Source: Ruegeria sp. PrR005 (lineage in GTDB: Bacteria > Pseudomonadota > Alphaproteobacteria > Rhodobacterales > Rhodobacteraceae). Taken from it: 64,000 bases of DNA. Positions within the stretch are counted from its first letter, which is position 1. Every line of letters begins with the position of its first letter. The translations under genes were made by a program, and so were the position numbers. The stretch covers positions 248,001-312,000 of the forward strand of contig NZ_JAAGOX010000022.1 of NCBI RefSeq assembly GCF_010500245.1, read 5' to 3'. This document shows positions 41,217 to 49,986 of this stretch, one piece after another. Under the pieces are notes generated by a model that saw only the letters and a program-made list of their open reading frames with translations, did not search any database and was not told the origin of the DNA.

Positions 41217-43192
41217 GCTTCAAGCATGTCTTCACCCCGGTTCAATTGCGCCACAAGGTGTTGAAAAACCGCATCGTGTTCGGCGCCCATACCACCAACA
41301 TGGCCCATGACGGCCTGCCGGGCGACCAGCACCTGGCCTACTACCAGGAACGCGCCATGGGGGGCGCCGCGATGATCGTGGTCGAGCCGATGCCGGTCCA
41401 TGCCGCCGCGGTTCTGACGCGCGGCAATTTCCGCCATTCCAGCGATGACGTCATCCCGCATTTCGCCCGCATCACCCAGGCCTGCAAGGCGCATGGCACG
41501 GTAATGATCCAGCAGCTCTATCATGTCGGCGCCCATGGTGACTGGGACAATTCCTGGCACGCCAACTGGTCGCCCTCGGGCGGGCCCAGCTATCACGACA
41601 ACGATGGCAGCCACGCCATGACCGACGACGAGATCGAGGAAACCATTCAGGGTTTTGTCGATGCCGCGATCCGCTGTCAGAAGGCCGGGTTTGACGGGGT
41701 CGAGGTCTGGGCCGCCTATCACTGCCTGCTCGACCAGTTTTGGACACCGTTTTCCAACCAGCGCAGCGACCATTGGGGCGGCTCCCTTGAAAACCGCACC
41801 CGGCTTTCGCGCGAGATCATGGCGCGCATCCGCGCCGCCTGTGGTCCCGATTTCATCATCGGCCTGTCGGTGAACGACGATTCCGACAAGCCCGTGTGCC
41901 TCAGCCATGACGAGATGGTCGAGATTGTGGCGCTGCATGACGCGCAAGGGCTGATGGACTATGTCACCGTCGGTTCGGGCAGCTATTTCGACTTCTACAA
42001 GCTCCTGCCCAGCTTTCAGTATGCCGAAAACCTCGGCGCCGATCTGGCCGAGCGGCTGAAACAGGCCAACCTGACCGCGCTGGTCACCGCCGAGGCCAAT
42101 ATCCGCACCCCCGACAACGCCAACACCGTGCTGGGGGCAGGGCGGGCCGATCTGGTGTCGATCGTGCGCGGCCAGATCGCCGACCCGCATCTGGTGGCCA
42201 AGGCCGAACGCGGCGCGGCGCAAGACATCCGCGGCTGCCTGTCGTGCAACCAGCAATGCTGGGGACGGCGCGGGCGCGATTACTATATCTCCTGCCTTGT
42301 GAACCCCTCGGCCGGGCACGAATACCTCTGGGGTGGCGACCGGTTCACGCCCGCGCAGACCCCCAAAACCGTACTGGTGGTGGGCGGCGGCCCTGCCGGG
42401 CTGGAATGCGCCCGGGTGGCTGCCGAACGCGGGCACCGGGTGATCCTGGCCGAGGCGGGGCCGGAACTCGGCGGACAATTCCGGCTTGCCGGGCTGCAAC
42501 CGCGCCGGGCCCAGATCACCGACCTGATTGGCTGGTACGAACGGCAGCTGCGCCAGCTTCAGGTCGAAATCCGGTTTAACACCTATATGGATGCCCAGGA
42601 CGTCGCCGCCATCGGGGCCGACCATGTGATACTGGCCACCGGCTCCGCCCCGCCGGAAACGGGGTTCCAAAAGGCGCTGCCGCATGTGGCCCGCCTGCCG
42701 GGGATCGAACGCGGGCAGGTCTGGTCCATCCACGACGTGATGACCCGTGCCGCCCAGCTGGGGGACCATGTCGTGCTGCTGGACGAGGCAGGCAACTGGC
42801 GCGGCATCGGCACCGCCTGGCATCTGGCGGAAAAGGGCCACAAGGTCACCATCGTCACCCCCGACCCGATGATCGGGCGGGAACTGGCCCGCTCGGCCAC
42901 CGATTTCCCCGCCCGCGCCACGCTGGCGGGGCTGGGGGTGCGGTTTGTCACCGAAAGCGCCCTGACAGGGTGGAGCGAGGCAGGCGTCTCGATCCTGTCG
43001 CTGCTGACCGGCGAGACCGAAACCATCGCCGCCGACAGCCTGGTTCTCGCTACTGCCAACACGCCTGAAACTAGTCTGGCTCAAGAGTTGCTGGAGATGG
43101 TGATCGAGGCCACCAGCATCGGCGACGCTGCCGCCCCGCGACTGGCCGCCGCCGCCATACACGAGGGCCGCAAGACCGGACTGTCGCTCTGA
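41213..43192 (+). CDS. TMADH/2,4-dienoyl-CoA reductase family flavoprotein, second copy
   Basis: A 659-residue oxidoreductase of the same family as the gene at 38438, but clearly divergent. FMN barrel (FKHVFTPVQLRHKVLKNRIV; FDGVEVWAAYHCLLDQFWTP near 163), complete 4Fe-4S motif C-x2-C-x3-C-x11-C (C342, C345, C349, C361; CLSCNQQC), and a FAD/NAD domain (VLVVGGGPAGLECARVAAER near 386). Unlike its neighbour it has all four cysteines. Dimethylglycine or trimethylamine dehydrogenase-like demethylation is the most likely chemistry. Translation is coupled to the ProC-like gene (ATGA). It converges with the LptF-family gene across 9 bases. Confidence 0.85.
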   Translation: MSFKHVFTPVQLRHKVLKNRIVFGAHTTNMAHDGLPGDQHLAYYQERAMGGAAMIVVEPMPVHAAAVLTRGNFRHSSDDVIPHFARITQACKAHGTVMIQQLYHVGAHGDWDNSWHANWSPSGGPSYHDNDGSHAMTDDEIEETIQGFVDAAIRCQKAGFDGVEVWAAYHCLLDQFWTPFSNQRSDHWGGSLENRTRLSREIMARIRAACGPDFIIGLSVNDDSDKPVCLSHDEMVEIVALHDAQGLMDYVTVGSGSYFDFYKLLPSFQYAENLGADLAERLKQANLTALVTAEANIRTPDNANTVLGAGRADLVSIVRGQIADPHLVAKAERGAAQDIRGCLSCNQQCWGRRGRDYYISCLVNPSAGHEYLWGGDRFTPAQTPKTVLVVGGGPAGLECARVAAERGHRVILAEAGPELGGQFRLAGLQPRRAQITDLIGWYERQLRQLQVEIRFNTYMDAQDVAAIGADHVILATGSAPPETGFQKALPHVARLPGIERGQVWSIHDVMTRAAQLGDHVVLLDEAGNWRGIGTAWHLAEKGHKVTIVTPDPMIGRELARSATDFPARATLAGLGVRFVTESALTGWSEAGVSILSLLTGETETIAADSLVLATANTPETSLAQELLEMVIEATSIGDAAAPRLAAAAIHEGRKTGLSL

Positions 43193-43201
43193 CCCGGCGC
43201 C

Positions 43202-44326
43202 TCAGACCGCCGCGGCCGCGCGCCGTCTCAGCCGCACAGGTCGTCCCGCGATCCTGAGAAACAGCACAGACACCGCGATACCGCCGAGTGCGGGCATATG
43301 TTGCAGCCACCACAGGTTCGGATGCTCGGTCACTGTCGCCGATGCGACCCCGCGCAGCCCCTCGATCGCAACAAGCAGCGCAAAGGCACCCAGCAATTGC
43401 GGCCACAGCCCAAAGCGCGAGAACGTGCCCAGCATCAGGGTCGAAAAGCCGACCATCGCTACCGCCACGCTGATGGCCAGCCAAGACAGCCGCTCCTGTA
43501 ACTCTTCCACGATATCGCCATGGGCATAGGTATCGGCCCCGGGCCCGCCCAGCCGTGCCCGGTTCAGCTCCAGCGTCGGAATACCGCGAATGTCCCGCGA
43601 CCGGACCTCGTCGCGCCGGGCCAGTGCCGAGATGTCATAGGTGAAATCGCTGAACACCGTGGTCGACAGCAGCTTGGTCTTGGCATCCATCTGCAAGGCC
43701 GTGCCCTCGACCATCACCAGCGCCACCTGCTCGCCGCTGCGCGCCAGAAAGGCCTTGGAACTGGTATAGGTCACCACCTGCTCCGGCCGCCGCCGGTCCG
43801 ACAGGTAGACATCGCTCAGCGTGCCGTCGCGGCCGATATTGCCGATGTAGACGGTGACACCCTTGACCGGATGCATGAACTGCCCGTCATTCAGCAGTTG
43901 CGCCGTCATGTCGCCCGCCACTTCGGCCTGCCGCGCCTCCAGCCGTTGCAGCGAGGCGGGGCGCAGGTAAAGCGTGATCGTGCCCAGCATCACCGCGCAG
44001 ATCAGCCCGAACAGAACCACCGGCCGCGCCAGCCGCATCGGGCTGGTTCCGGTGGCCAGCATCACCGTCAGCTCGCTTTCCCGGTTCAGGCGGTTGGTGA
44101 CATAGACGGTGGCGGCAAAGGCCGCCATCGGCATCACCGTGCGGATGAGCGAGGGCAGCGACAGCGCCGTGAACTCCAGCGCCACCATGGCCGTCTGGCC
44201 ACTGCTGATCAGCTTGTCGAACAGGCTGACCGCCTTGCTGATCCAGAACACGCCGACCAGGACAAAGGCAAAAAACCCGCAGAGCACCAGCAACTGGCGC
44301 AGGAAATATCCATCGAATTTCGACAT
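43202..44326 (-). CDS. LptF/LptG (YjgP/YjgQ) family permease
   Basis: A 374-residue inner-membrane protein of the family that moves lipopolysaccharide from the inner membrane to the Lpt bridge. Six membrane segments in the usual 3+3 arrangement: FLRQLLVLCGFFAFVLVGVF, MPMAAFAATVYVTNRLNR, ARPVVLFGLICAVMLGTITL, a periplasmic jellyroll domain (about 130-270), and three C-terminal helices. NRESELTVMLATGTSP near 78 is closest to LptF. ATG at 44326 follows AAAGGA; an upstream in-frame start is weaker. LptF and LptG are normally paired, but no partner gene is adjacent here, so this may be an extra paralogue. It has no evident link to amine metabolism. Confidence 0.85.
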   Translation of the reverse strand: MSKFDGYFLRQLLVLCGFFAFVLVGVFWISKAVSLFDKLISSGQTAMVALEFTALSLPSLIRTVMPMAAFAATVYVTNRLNRESELTVMLATGTSPMRLARPVVLFGLICAVMLGTITLYLRPASLQRLEARQAEVAGDMTAQLLNDGQFMHPVKGVTVYIGNIGRDGTLSDVYLSDRRRPEQVVTYTSSKAFLARSGEQVALVMVEGTALQMDAKTKLLSTTVFSDFTYDISALARRDEVRSRDIRGIPTLELNRARLGGPGADTYAHGDIVEELQERLSWLAISVAVAMVGFSTLMLGTFSRFGLWPQLLGAFALLVAIEGLRGVASATVTEHPNLWWLQHMPALGGIAVSVLFLRIAGRPVRLRRRAAAAV

Positions 44327-44412
44327 GCTGTCCTTTGCCCTGGCAGTCTGGTCGCGACACCATAAGCCATGGACGTGGAATACGAAACTCACATTTCCGG
44401 GGCAGTTCCCGC

Positions 44413-45837
44413 TTAGGTCAGTTTCGGCCTGCCTGCCGCATCCGCGAACCAGCCGCCCTGCGCCGCCTCATAGGCCATCGCCGCCTGGAACACCACCTCG
44501 TCGCTATAGGTCGGTCCGACGATCTGGATGCCGGTCGGCACGCCATTTCCGGCAAAGCCCGACGGCACCGAGATCACCGGGCAGCGGCTCATCATGTTGA
44601 AGGGCGTCGTCATCACCCAGCCCAGCTCGGGCCGCACCGATACCCCTTCGATCTCCAGCCCCTCGGTCGATGGGTCGAAATCGGCGCGCACGGCGGGCAA
44701 CGCGTTGGTGGGGCAGATCAGGCAATTGTACCGTTCCAACAGCGGCCCCAGCTTCTTGTAGCTTTCGCCCGCCACTTGCAGCGAGCGCACGAAATCGCGC
44801 GCGGTCGAACTCAGCGAGCTTTCCGCGAAGGCCCGGCAATAGGTGGTCATCAGGTCGCCATGAGTCTCCAGCTCCTCGGACAGGGCACCGCCAAAGATAT
44901 GGGTCAGATAGGCCCAGCAGGCTTCCGGCACTTCCGGGCCCCAGCCGATCTCGACCTCCTCCACCGTCGCGCCCAGATCGCGGAACACCTGCGCCGCCGC
45001 TTGCGTGTTGCGCCGCACGTCCTCGGACACGGTGAAACTGCCCAGATCCATCGACAGCGCGATCTTCCAGCCGCGAATGTCGGGATAACTGTCGGGCAGC
45101 ACCAGCTTGGGCTTCAGGGTCGAGATATCCAGCGGGTTCGGCCCGCTCATCAGGTTCTGGAGCACGATCGCATCCGAAACCGAACGTGCCAGCGGCCCGG
45201 TATGGCAATAGAAATCCAGGTTGAACGGGATGTCGTCGGGGTTGCGCCCATAGGGCGGCTTGTACCCTACCAGCCCGCAGCAGGACGCCGGAATACGGAT
45301 CGACCCGCCGATGTCCGACCCGGTGGCCAGCGTCGTTGTCCCTGCCGCCAGCGCTGCCGCCGACCCGCCCGACGACCCGCCGGGAGTGAACGCGCGGTTC
45401 CACGGATTTCGCGTCACCCCCCACAGCCGCGACCAGGTGAACCCGGCGCACGAAAACTCGGGTGTCGCCGTGCGTGCATGCACGATGGCGCCCGAGGCCA
45501 GAATGGGCTGGTTCATGGGCGAGGTATGGTCGGCCACGAAATCCTGCATGATAAGCGAGCCGCTCGACGTGGGCTTGCCCGCGATCATGCTCTCGTCCTT
45601 GATCGCCACCGCCAGCCCGTCCAGCGGGCCATTCGGCGCGCCCTTGGTCCAGCGCGCCTCGGCGGCCCGTGCCAGGTCCATCGCCTCGTCGAAATGGGTA
45701 TGGGTAAAGGCGTTGACGGTTTCTGCCGTGGCCTCGGCCCGGGCGATCTGCGCCGACAGCAATTCGACCGGTGACAGGCTCTTGTCGGCGAACCGGGCCA
45801 GAGCCTCGGTCGCGGTAAGATAGATCAGGTCCGACAT
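44413..45837 (-). CDS. Amidase (amidase-signature family)
   Basis: A 474-residue amidase-signature hydrolase. The Ser-cisSer-Lys triad is visible: K80 in GLAVAIKDE, cis-Ser about S155 in TPGGSSGGSAAALAAG, nucleophile S179 in TGSDIGGSIRIPASCCGLVG. Length is normal. The family covers many amides, from indole-acetamide to peptide and carbamoyl amides, and the substrate cannot be read off. It starts 12 bases after the beta-lactamase-fold hydrolase ends on the same strand, so they form a pair. It lies in the same orientation as the Pot-type importer upstream. No C-terminal GatA features or GatB/GatC genes are nearby, so a tRNA amidotransferase role is unlikely. Confidence 0.9.
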   Translation of the reverse strand: MSDLIYLTATEALARFADKSLSPVELLSAQIARAEATAETVNAFTHTHFDEAMDLARAAEARWTKGAPNGPLDGLAVAIKDESMIAGKPTSSGSLIMQDFVADHTSPMNQPILASGAIVHARTATPEFSCAGFTWSRLWGVTRNPWNRAFTPGGSSGGSAAALAAGTTTLATGSDIGGSIRIPASCCGLVGYKPPYGRNPDDIPFNLDFYCHTGPLARSVSDAIVLQNLMSGPNPLDISTLKPKLVLPDSYPDIRGWKIALSMDLGSFTVSEDVRRNTQAAAQVFRDLGATVEEVEIGWGPEVPEACWAYLTHIFGGALSEELETHGDLMTTYCRAFAESSLSSTARDFVRSLQVAGESYKKLGPLLERYNCLICPTNALPAVRADFDPSTEGLEIEGVSVRPELGWVMTTPFNMMSRCPVISVPSGFAGNGVPTGIQIVGPTYSDEVVFQAAMAYEAAQGGWFADAAGRPKLT

Positions 45838-45848
45838 GTCTTTCCCTT

Positions 45849-47060
45849 TCAGCTGAGTGCGGCGGCAATCGCGTCGATTGCCCGCATGGTGTTGGAATGG
45901 CGGCTATCCGACAGCGACTCGGGCCAGCTCGACTGGCAGGCGACCACCAGCTCGTGCTCAGGGTCGACGTAGATGACCTGCCCATAAATCCCCAAGCTGA
46001 TATGGACGGGCCGGGCGACGTCGCGGATCCAGAACATGTTGCGATAGCGCCCGTTGGGCATGAACTCGCGGCTCTGATCGTCGAACCGCCCGTGATCGCC
46101 GCCCCGCACATCCTCGATCCAGGCGCTTGGGATAACCTGCCGCCCACCGGCGCGGCCGCCGTCCAGCATGGTCTGGCCGAACCGGGCGCAATCGCGCAGG
46201 CTGGCACAGATGCCGCCATCGGCCAGCGGGGTGCCGTTGCGGTCGACGGTGACATAGGCCCCGGTCTCGGCGCCCATCGGCGCCCACAACACCTCGGACA
46301 CCGTCCGGGCAAACGACTGACCGCTCACCCGCGCGATCAGCACGCCCAAGAGATCGGTCTCGATCGAGCGATAGCTGAACCGCGCCCCATGCGCGGCCTC
46401 GCATTCGGTCAGCGACAAAATGTAATCCCACGTGTTGTCCGGACAGGAGCCCGGCGCCATATGCGGCGGCAGCGGCTTCCACCCCGAGGCAAATTCCAGC
46501 CGCGCCACATCGCAATCGGGATCCTCGTAATCCTCGACGAACCGGACGCCCGTGGTCATGTCCAGCACCTGTTGCAGCGTCGCGCCCTTCCAGCCCGTCG
46601 CCGCCAGTTCGGGCAGGTATTCCGTCATCGGGGCTGCGGGGTCCAGCAGGCCCCGGTCGATCAGGATGCCGACGGTGGTCGCGGTGATCGACTTCGACAC
46701 CGACATCAGCAGATGTCGCGACCCGCGCGTCATCCCGTTATGATAGCTTTCGTGCAGAATGCGGCCCCGATGCGCCACCAGGAACCCGTCGGCATAGTCC
46801 GCGAGCAGATCCGCCAGCGTCATCGGCTTGCCGTCCCAGCCGGTGAATGCGACACCCGACAGGTCCTGCGGCGCCTCTTGCCACTCCAGCGCGTCGGGTC
46901 CGCGCGCGATCTCTTCGGTCGGTACACACATGCGGATGTTCTGGAAGGTCCAGCGGTTCCAGGGTGCCCGATCCCAGTCATAGGGTGGCAGGCGCCAGCC
47001 AAGCGGCTCCTTGCCCCGCAGGATCGGCGCCTGCGGGTCGGCATTGCGATAGAAGGTCAT
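45849..47060 (-). CDS. Serine hydrolase of the beta-lactamase class C / NylB-like family
   Basis: A 403-residue beta-lactamase-fold hydrolase. The catalytic SxxK is S120-V-S-K123 in RHLLMSVSKSITA, and the second motif is Y230-R-S in ARFSYRSIETDLLGVL. This resembles 6-aminohexanoate-dimer hydrolase (NylB) and esterases rather than true beta-lactamases. No signal peptide is seen, which argues for a cytoplasmic amide or ester hydrolase. Together with the amidase gene that follows, it could release an amine from an amide or peptide-like precursor. It begins downstream of a strong terminator that follows the binding-protein gene, so its expression may be separate from or lower than that of the importer. 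Confidence 0.87.
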   Translation of the reverse strand: MTFYRNADPQAPILRGKEPLGWRLPPYDWDRAPWNRWTFQNIRMCVPTEEIARGPDALEWQEAPQDLSGVAFTGWDGKPMTLADLLADYADGFLVAHRGRILHESYHNGMTRGSRHLLMSVSKSITATTVGILIDRGLLDPAAPMTEYLPELAATGWKGATLQQVLDMTTGVRFVEDYEDPDCDVARLEFASGWKPLPPHMAPGSCPDNTWDYILSLTECEAAHGARFSYRSIETDLLGVLIARVSGQSFARTVSEVLWAPMGAETGAYVTVDRNGTPLADGGICASLRDCARFGQTMLDGGRAGGRQVIPSAWIEDVRGGDHGRFDDQSREFMPNGRYRNMFWIRDVARPVHISLGIYGQVIYVDPEHELVVACQSSWPESLSDSRHSNTMRAIDAIAAALS

Positions 47061-47091
47061 TGTTCCTCTCAGAAGGCTGTCGCCCTGTTCG

Positions 47092-47131
47092 AAAAAAGGG
47101 CCAGCGAAAGGGCCCGCAACCGGGCCCTTTC
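47092..47131 (-). terminator. Strong intrinsic terminator after the periplasmic binding-protein gene
   Basis: Read on the minus strand: GAAAGGGCCCG, loop GTTG, CGGGCCCTTTC (arms 47121-47131 and 47106-47116), then eight bases and a run of six T (complement of 47092-47097). The 11-base stem is perfect. It starts 14 bases past the binding-protein stop and lies before the hydrolase gene, so it divides the leftward gene string. Confidence 0.8.
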
Positions 47132-47144
47132 CTGTCTCACAACC

Positions 47145-48167
47145 TTACTTCTGAAGGTCGGTCCAGATCCGGGTATAGAGCGCCTGTGTCTCCGGCGCGC
47201 AGGTGCCGTTGAACTTGCCGGCGGCCTTCAACTCTTCGGGGATCACGATCTCGGGTGCGGTCATCATGTCCTCGGGCATGAAGGCTTCGGATCCCGAGAT
47301 CCCGTTGGCATACCGCGCGAATTCCGAAATCAGCGCCGCGTTTTCCGGGTCCATGACAAAGTTCTGGAACGCCTTGGCCTCGTCCATGTTATTGGCGTCC
47401 TTCAGAACCGCGACCGAATCCATCCACAGTGGATAGCCTTCCTTGGGATAGCCATAAGCGATCGCCTCGTTCTGCAACCGCATCCGGAAGGTCGAGCCGT
47501 TCCAGTTCACACCCGCCCACAGGTCTTCCTTGGCGAATTTCTCCAGGTTGCCGTAATCCATGCCCAGCCAATGCTGCTTGGCGTTAAGCAGCGTCTCGTG
47601 AACCTTCTTCAATACTTCCTTGTCGTCGGTGCAGGGTTCACCGCCCGCATACATGATCGCCATGACCATCACGTCGCCCATTTCGGGCACCACGTTGATC
47701 TTGCCCCGCAGTTCCTCAGGCGGATCAAGGAAGATGGCCGAGGTGTTGATATCGCCGCTGTAGTACTTGGTGTTCACCACAACGCCGGTGGTGCCCCACT
47801 GCCATGGCACGGTGTAATGTCGGCCAGGGTCCCAATCCACATCGACCCACTTGGCGTCCATGTTCTTGAAGTTTTCCATCTGGTCGGGGCGGGTTTCGGC
47901 CAACAGTCCCTCGGAAATCCAGATCGGCACATAGGTATGGGTCGGCACCACGATGTCGAACCCGTGACCGCCCGCCTTGACCTTGGCCAGCGCGGTGTCG
48001 TTGCTGTCGTAATCGGTGATCGTCACCTTGATGCCGGTCTCGGCCTCGAATTTCTCGATCAGCTTGGGGTTGGTGTAGTTGCCCCAGTTATAGATGTTCA
48101 GTTCCTTGGCATAGGCGCCCCCGGCCATCAGGGCCAGCGCGGATGCCGCGGCAAGTACGTGTCTCAT
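47145..48167 (-). CDS. ABC transporter substrate-binding protein, PotD/PotF family
   Basis: A 340-residue periplasmic binding protein of the polyamine (PotD/PotF) family. Signal peptide MRHVLAAASALALMAGGAYA, then the family opening KELNIYNWGNYTNPKLIEKF and FEAETGIKVTITDYDSNDTA. VKAGGHGFDIVVPTHTYVPI near 64 and the late QNFVMDPENAALISEFARYA near 277 are typical. The family binds spermidine and putrescine but has also been recruited for other cationic amines. In this neighbourhood a methylated or amide-linked amine is plausible. It is the fourth gene of the importer operon, separated from the permease by 65 bases. Confidence 0.92.
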   Translation of the reverse strand: MRHVLAAASALALMAGGAYAKELNIYNWGNYTNPKLIEKFEAETGIKVTITDYDSNDTALAKVKAGGHGFDIVVPTHTYVPIWISEGLLAETRPDQMENFKNMDAKWVDVDWDPGRHYTVPWQWGTTGVVVNTKYYSGDINTSAIFLDPPEELRGKINVVPEMGDVMVMAIMYAGGEPCTDDKEVLKKVHETLLNAKQHWLGMDYGNLEKFAKEDLWAGVNWNGSTFRMRLQNEAIAYGYPKEGYPLWMDSVAVLKDANNMDEAKAFQNFVMDPENAALISEFARYANGISGSEAFMPEDMMTAPEIVIPEELKAAGKFNGTCAPETQALYTRIWTDLQK

Positions 48168-48232
48168 GGATGTTCTCTCCTTGTTGGTCCGTTCACGATT
48201 GGTCCCGGCTCTTGCGGCCGGTTGAAATGCGC

Positions 48233-49057
48233 CTAGCCCCGTTTCGAGGTCAGGCGGAAAAACAACGATACCAGGATTGCGCCCGCCAGCAGGATCACGG
48301 TCGAGATCGCGTTGACCTCGGGCGTGACCACGCGGCGCAATTGCCCCAGCATATAGGTGGGCAGGGTCTCCTGCCCGGCGGATTTGACGAATTCGGTGAT
48401 CACCACGTCATCCAGCGAGATGACAAAGGCCAGCATCAGCCCGGCCACGATCCCCGGCCACATCAACGGCAGGGTTACCCGGCGAAAGGTCAGCCAGCGC
48501 GAGGCATAAAGATCCTGCGCCGCGGTCTCCAGCGACAGGTCCATGGTCTCCAGCCGGGCGCGGATCGGCAGATAGGCAAAGGGCACGCAGAACGCGGTAT
48601 GGGCCACGATCAGGTAGATCATGCTGGTATGCCCGGTCCAGACCTTGATGGCCGCGAATACGATCAACAACGCCACGGCGGTGACGATCTCGGGCACCAT
48701 CAGCGGTTGGTTGATCAGCGCATAGATCATCGTCTTGCCGGGGAAATGGCGGGTCCGGGTGGTGGCCAGCGCCGCCATCGTGGCGGCCACCGTCGCCACC
48801 GAGGCCGCGACCAGCGCCAGGAACAGTGACCGCACGGCGGCATCCTGCACCGCCTCGTTGGCGACGGCCTGCTGGTACCAGCGCAGGCTGAACCCCTCCC
48901 AGATCGCCATCGAGGTGCCGGCGTTGAACGAAAAGGTGACCAGGATCGCGATCGGCGCGTAAAGCGTGATCAGGGTAAAGATGGCCACGATGGCGAAGCC
49001 GGGCAGGGTGCGGACCGAATAGCCCTTTGGCGGTTTCTGCGTGCGGGATTCAGCCAT
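48233..49057 (-). CDS. ABC transporter permease, PotC/PotI family
   Basis: A 274-residue inner-membrane permease with six helices. The N-terminal helix is FAIVAIFTLITLYAPIAILV, and the conserved EAA-type loop is YASRWLTFRRVTLPLMWPGI near 194, followed by VAGLMLAFVISLDDVVITEF, typical of PotC. Its start overlaps the end of the PotB-type gene by 8 bases, as is common for paired permeases. The N-terminal tail (ESRTQKPPKGYSV) is cytoplasmic. Confidence 0.93.
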   Translation of the reverse strand: MAESRTQKPPKGYSVRTLPGFAIVAIFTLITLYAPIAILVTFSFNAGTSMAIWEGFSLRWYQQAVANEAVQDAAVRSLFLALVAASVATVAATMAALATTRTRHFPGKTMIYALINQPLMVPEIVTAVALLIVFAAIKVWTGHTSMIYLIVAHTAFCVPFAYLPIRARLETMDLSLETAAQDLYASRWLTFRRVTLPLMWPGIVAGLMLAFVISLDDVVITEFVKSAGQETLPTYMLGQLRRVVTPEVNAISTVILLAGAILVSLFFRLTSKRG

Positions 49058-49982
49058 CGGATTGCTCCCTCGATGTCACCCGGACATACCACATCAGCGC
49101 GATCATCACCGCCGCCATCAGCATCAGCGACAGCGCCGCTCCCAGCGGCCAGTTTCGGCCCTGACCGAACTGCAACTCGATCAGGTTGCCGAACATCAGG
49201 TTCTTGCCGCCGCCCAGCACCCGGGGCGTCACATAGGCGCCCAGCGACGGGATGAAAACCAGGATCGAGCCCGCGATGATGCCCGGCTTGATCAGCGGCA
49301 GGATCACCCGGCGGAACGCGGTCCAACGCCCGGCATACAGGTCATGCGCCGCCTCGACGAGGCGGAAATCCAGCTTGTCCACCGCCGCATAGACCGGCAG
49401 CACCATCAGCGGCAGATAGACATAGGTCATGCCGAAGCCGATGGCGAAATTGGTGAACATCATCTGGATCGGCGCGTCGATGATCCCCAGTTTCAGCAGG
49501 ACAAGGTTGATCACCCCTTCGGACCGCAGCAATTCCTGAATGGCGATGGTCCGCACCAGCAGGTTGGTCCAGAACGGCACGGTGATCAGGAACAGCCAGA
49601 ACTCGCGCTTGCCGGGTGGCTGGGTGGCGATGAACCACGCCGTCGGCACGCCAAAGATCAACGTCAGCACCGTGGTGATCAGCGACAGCGAGAACGACCG
49701 CCAGAAGATCGACAGATGCGCATCGGCCCAGATCAGCGTGTCGTCGAATATGTCCCGCTGCACCAGAGTGTTCATCCAGCCTTCCAGCGAGAACTTCCAA
49801 ACGACATTGCCGTAATCGCCCGGCGTCAGAAAGGAATAGACCACCATCACCATGAGCGGCCCCGCCGCCGCCAGCGTGATGATAACCACCGCCGGCAGCG
49901 CCAGCATCCAGCGGCTGCGGTTGTCGGCGGCCTGGGCTTCGGCTTCCAGCTCTCCGGGGCGATATGCGGCCTGTTCGCTCAT
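49050..49982 (-). CDS. ABC transporter permease, PotB/PotH family
   Basis: A 310-residue inner-membrane permease. After a cytoplasmic N-tail rich in Ala and Glu, the first helix is WMLALPAVVIITLAAAGPLM, and the EAA-type loop is DLYAGRWTAFRRVILPLIKP near 217, followed by GIIAGSILVFIPSLGAYVTP. These are PotB/PotH features. The ATG at 49982 is preferred over an upstream in-frame start inside the ATPase gene. It begins 4 bases after the ATPase gene ends. Confidence 0.93.
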   Translation of the reverse strand: MSEQAAYRPGELEAEAQAADNRSRWMLALPAVVIITLAAAGPLMVMVVYSFLTPGDYGNVVWKFSLEGWMNTLVQRDIFDDTLIWADAHLSIFWRSFSLSLITTVLTLIFGVPTAWFIATQPPGKREFWLFLITVPFWTNLLVRTIAIQELLRSEGVINLVLLKLGIIDAPIQMMFTNFAIGFGMTYVYLPLMVLPVYAAVDKLDFRLVEAAHDLYAGRWTAFRRVILPLIKPGIIAGSILVFIPSLGAYVTPRVLGGGKNLMFGNLIELQFGQGRNWPLGAALSLMLMAAVMIALMWYVRVTSREQSDG

Positions 49983-49986
49983 GCGC

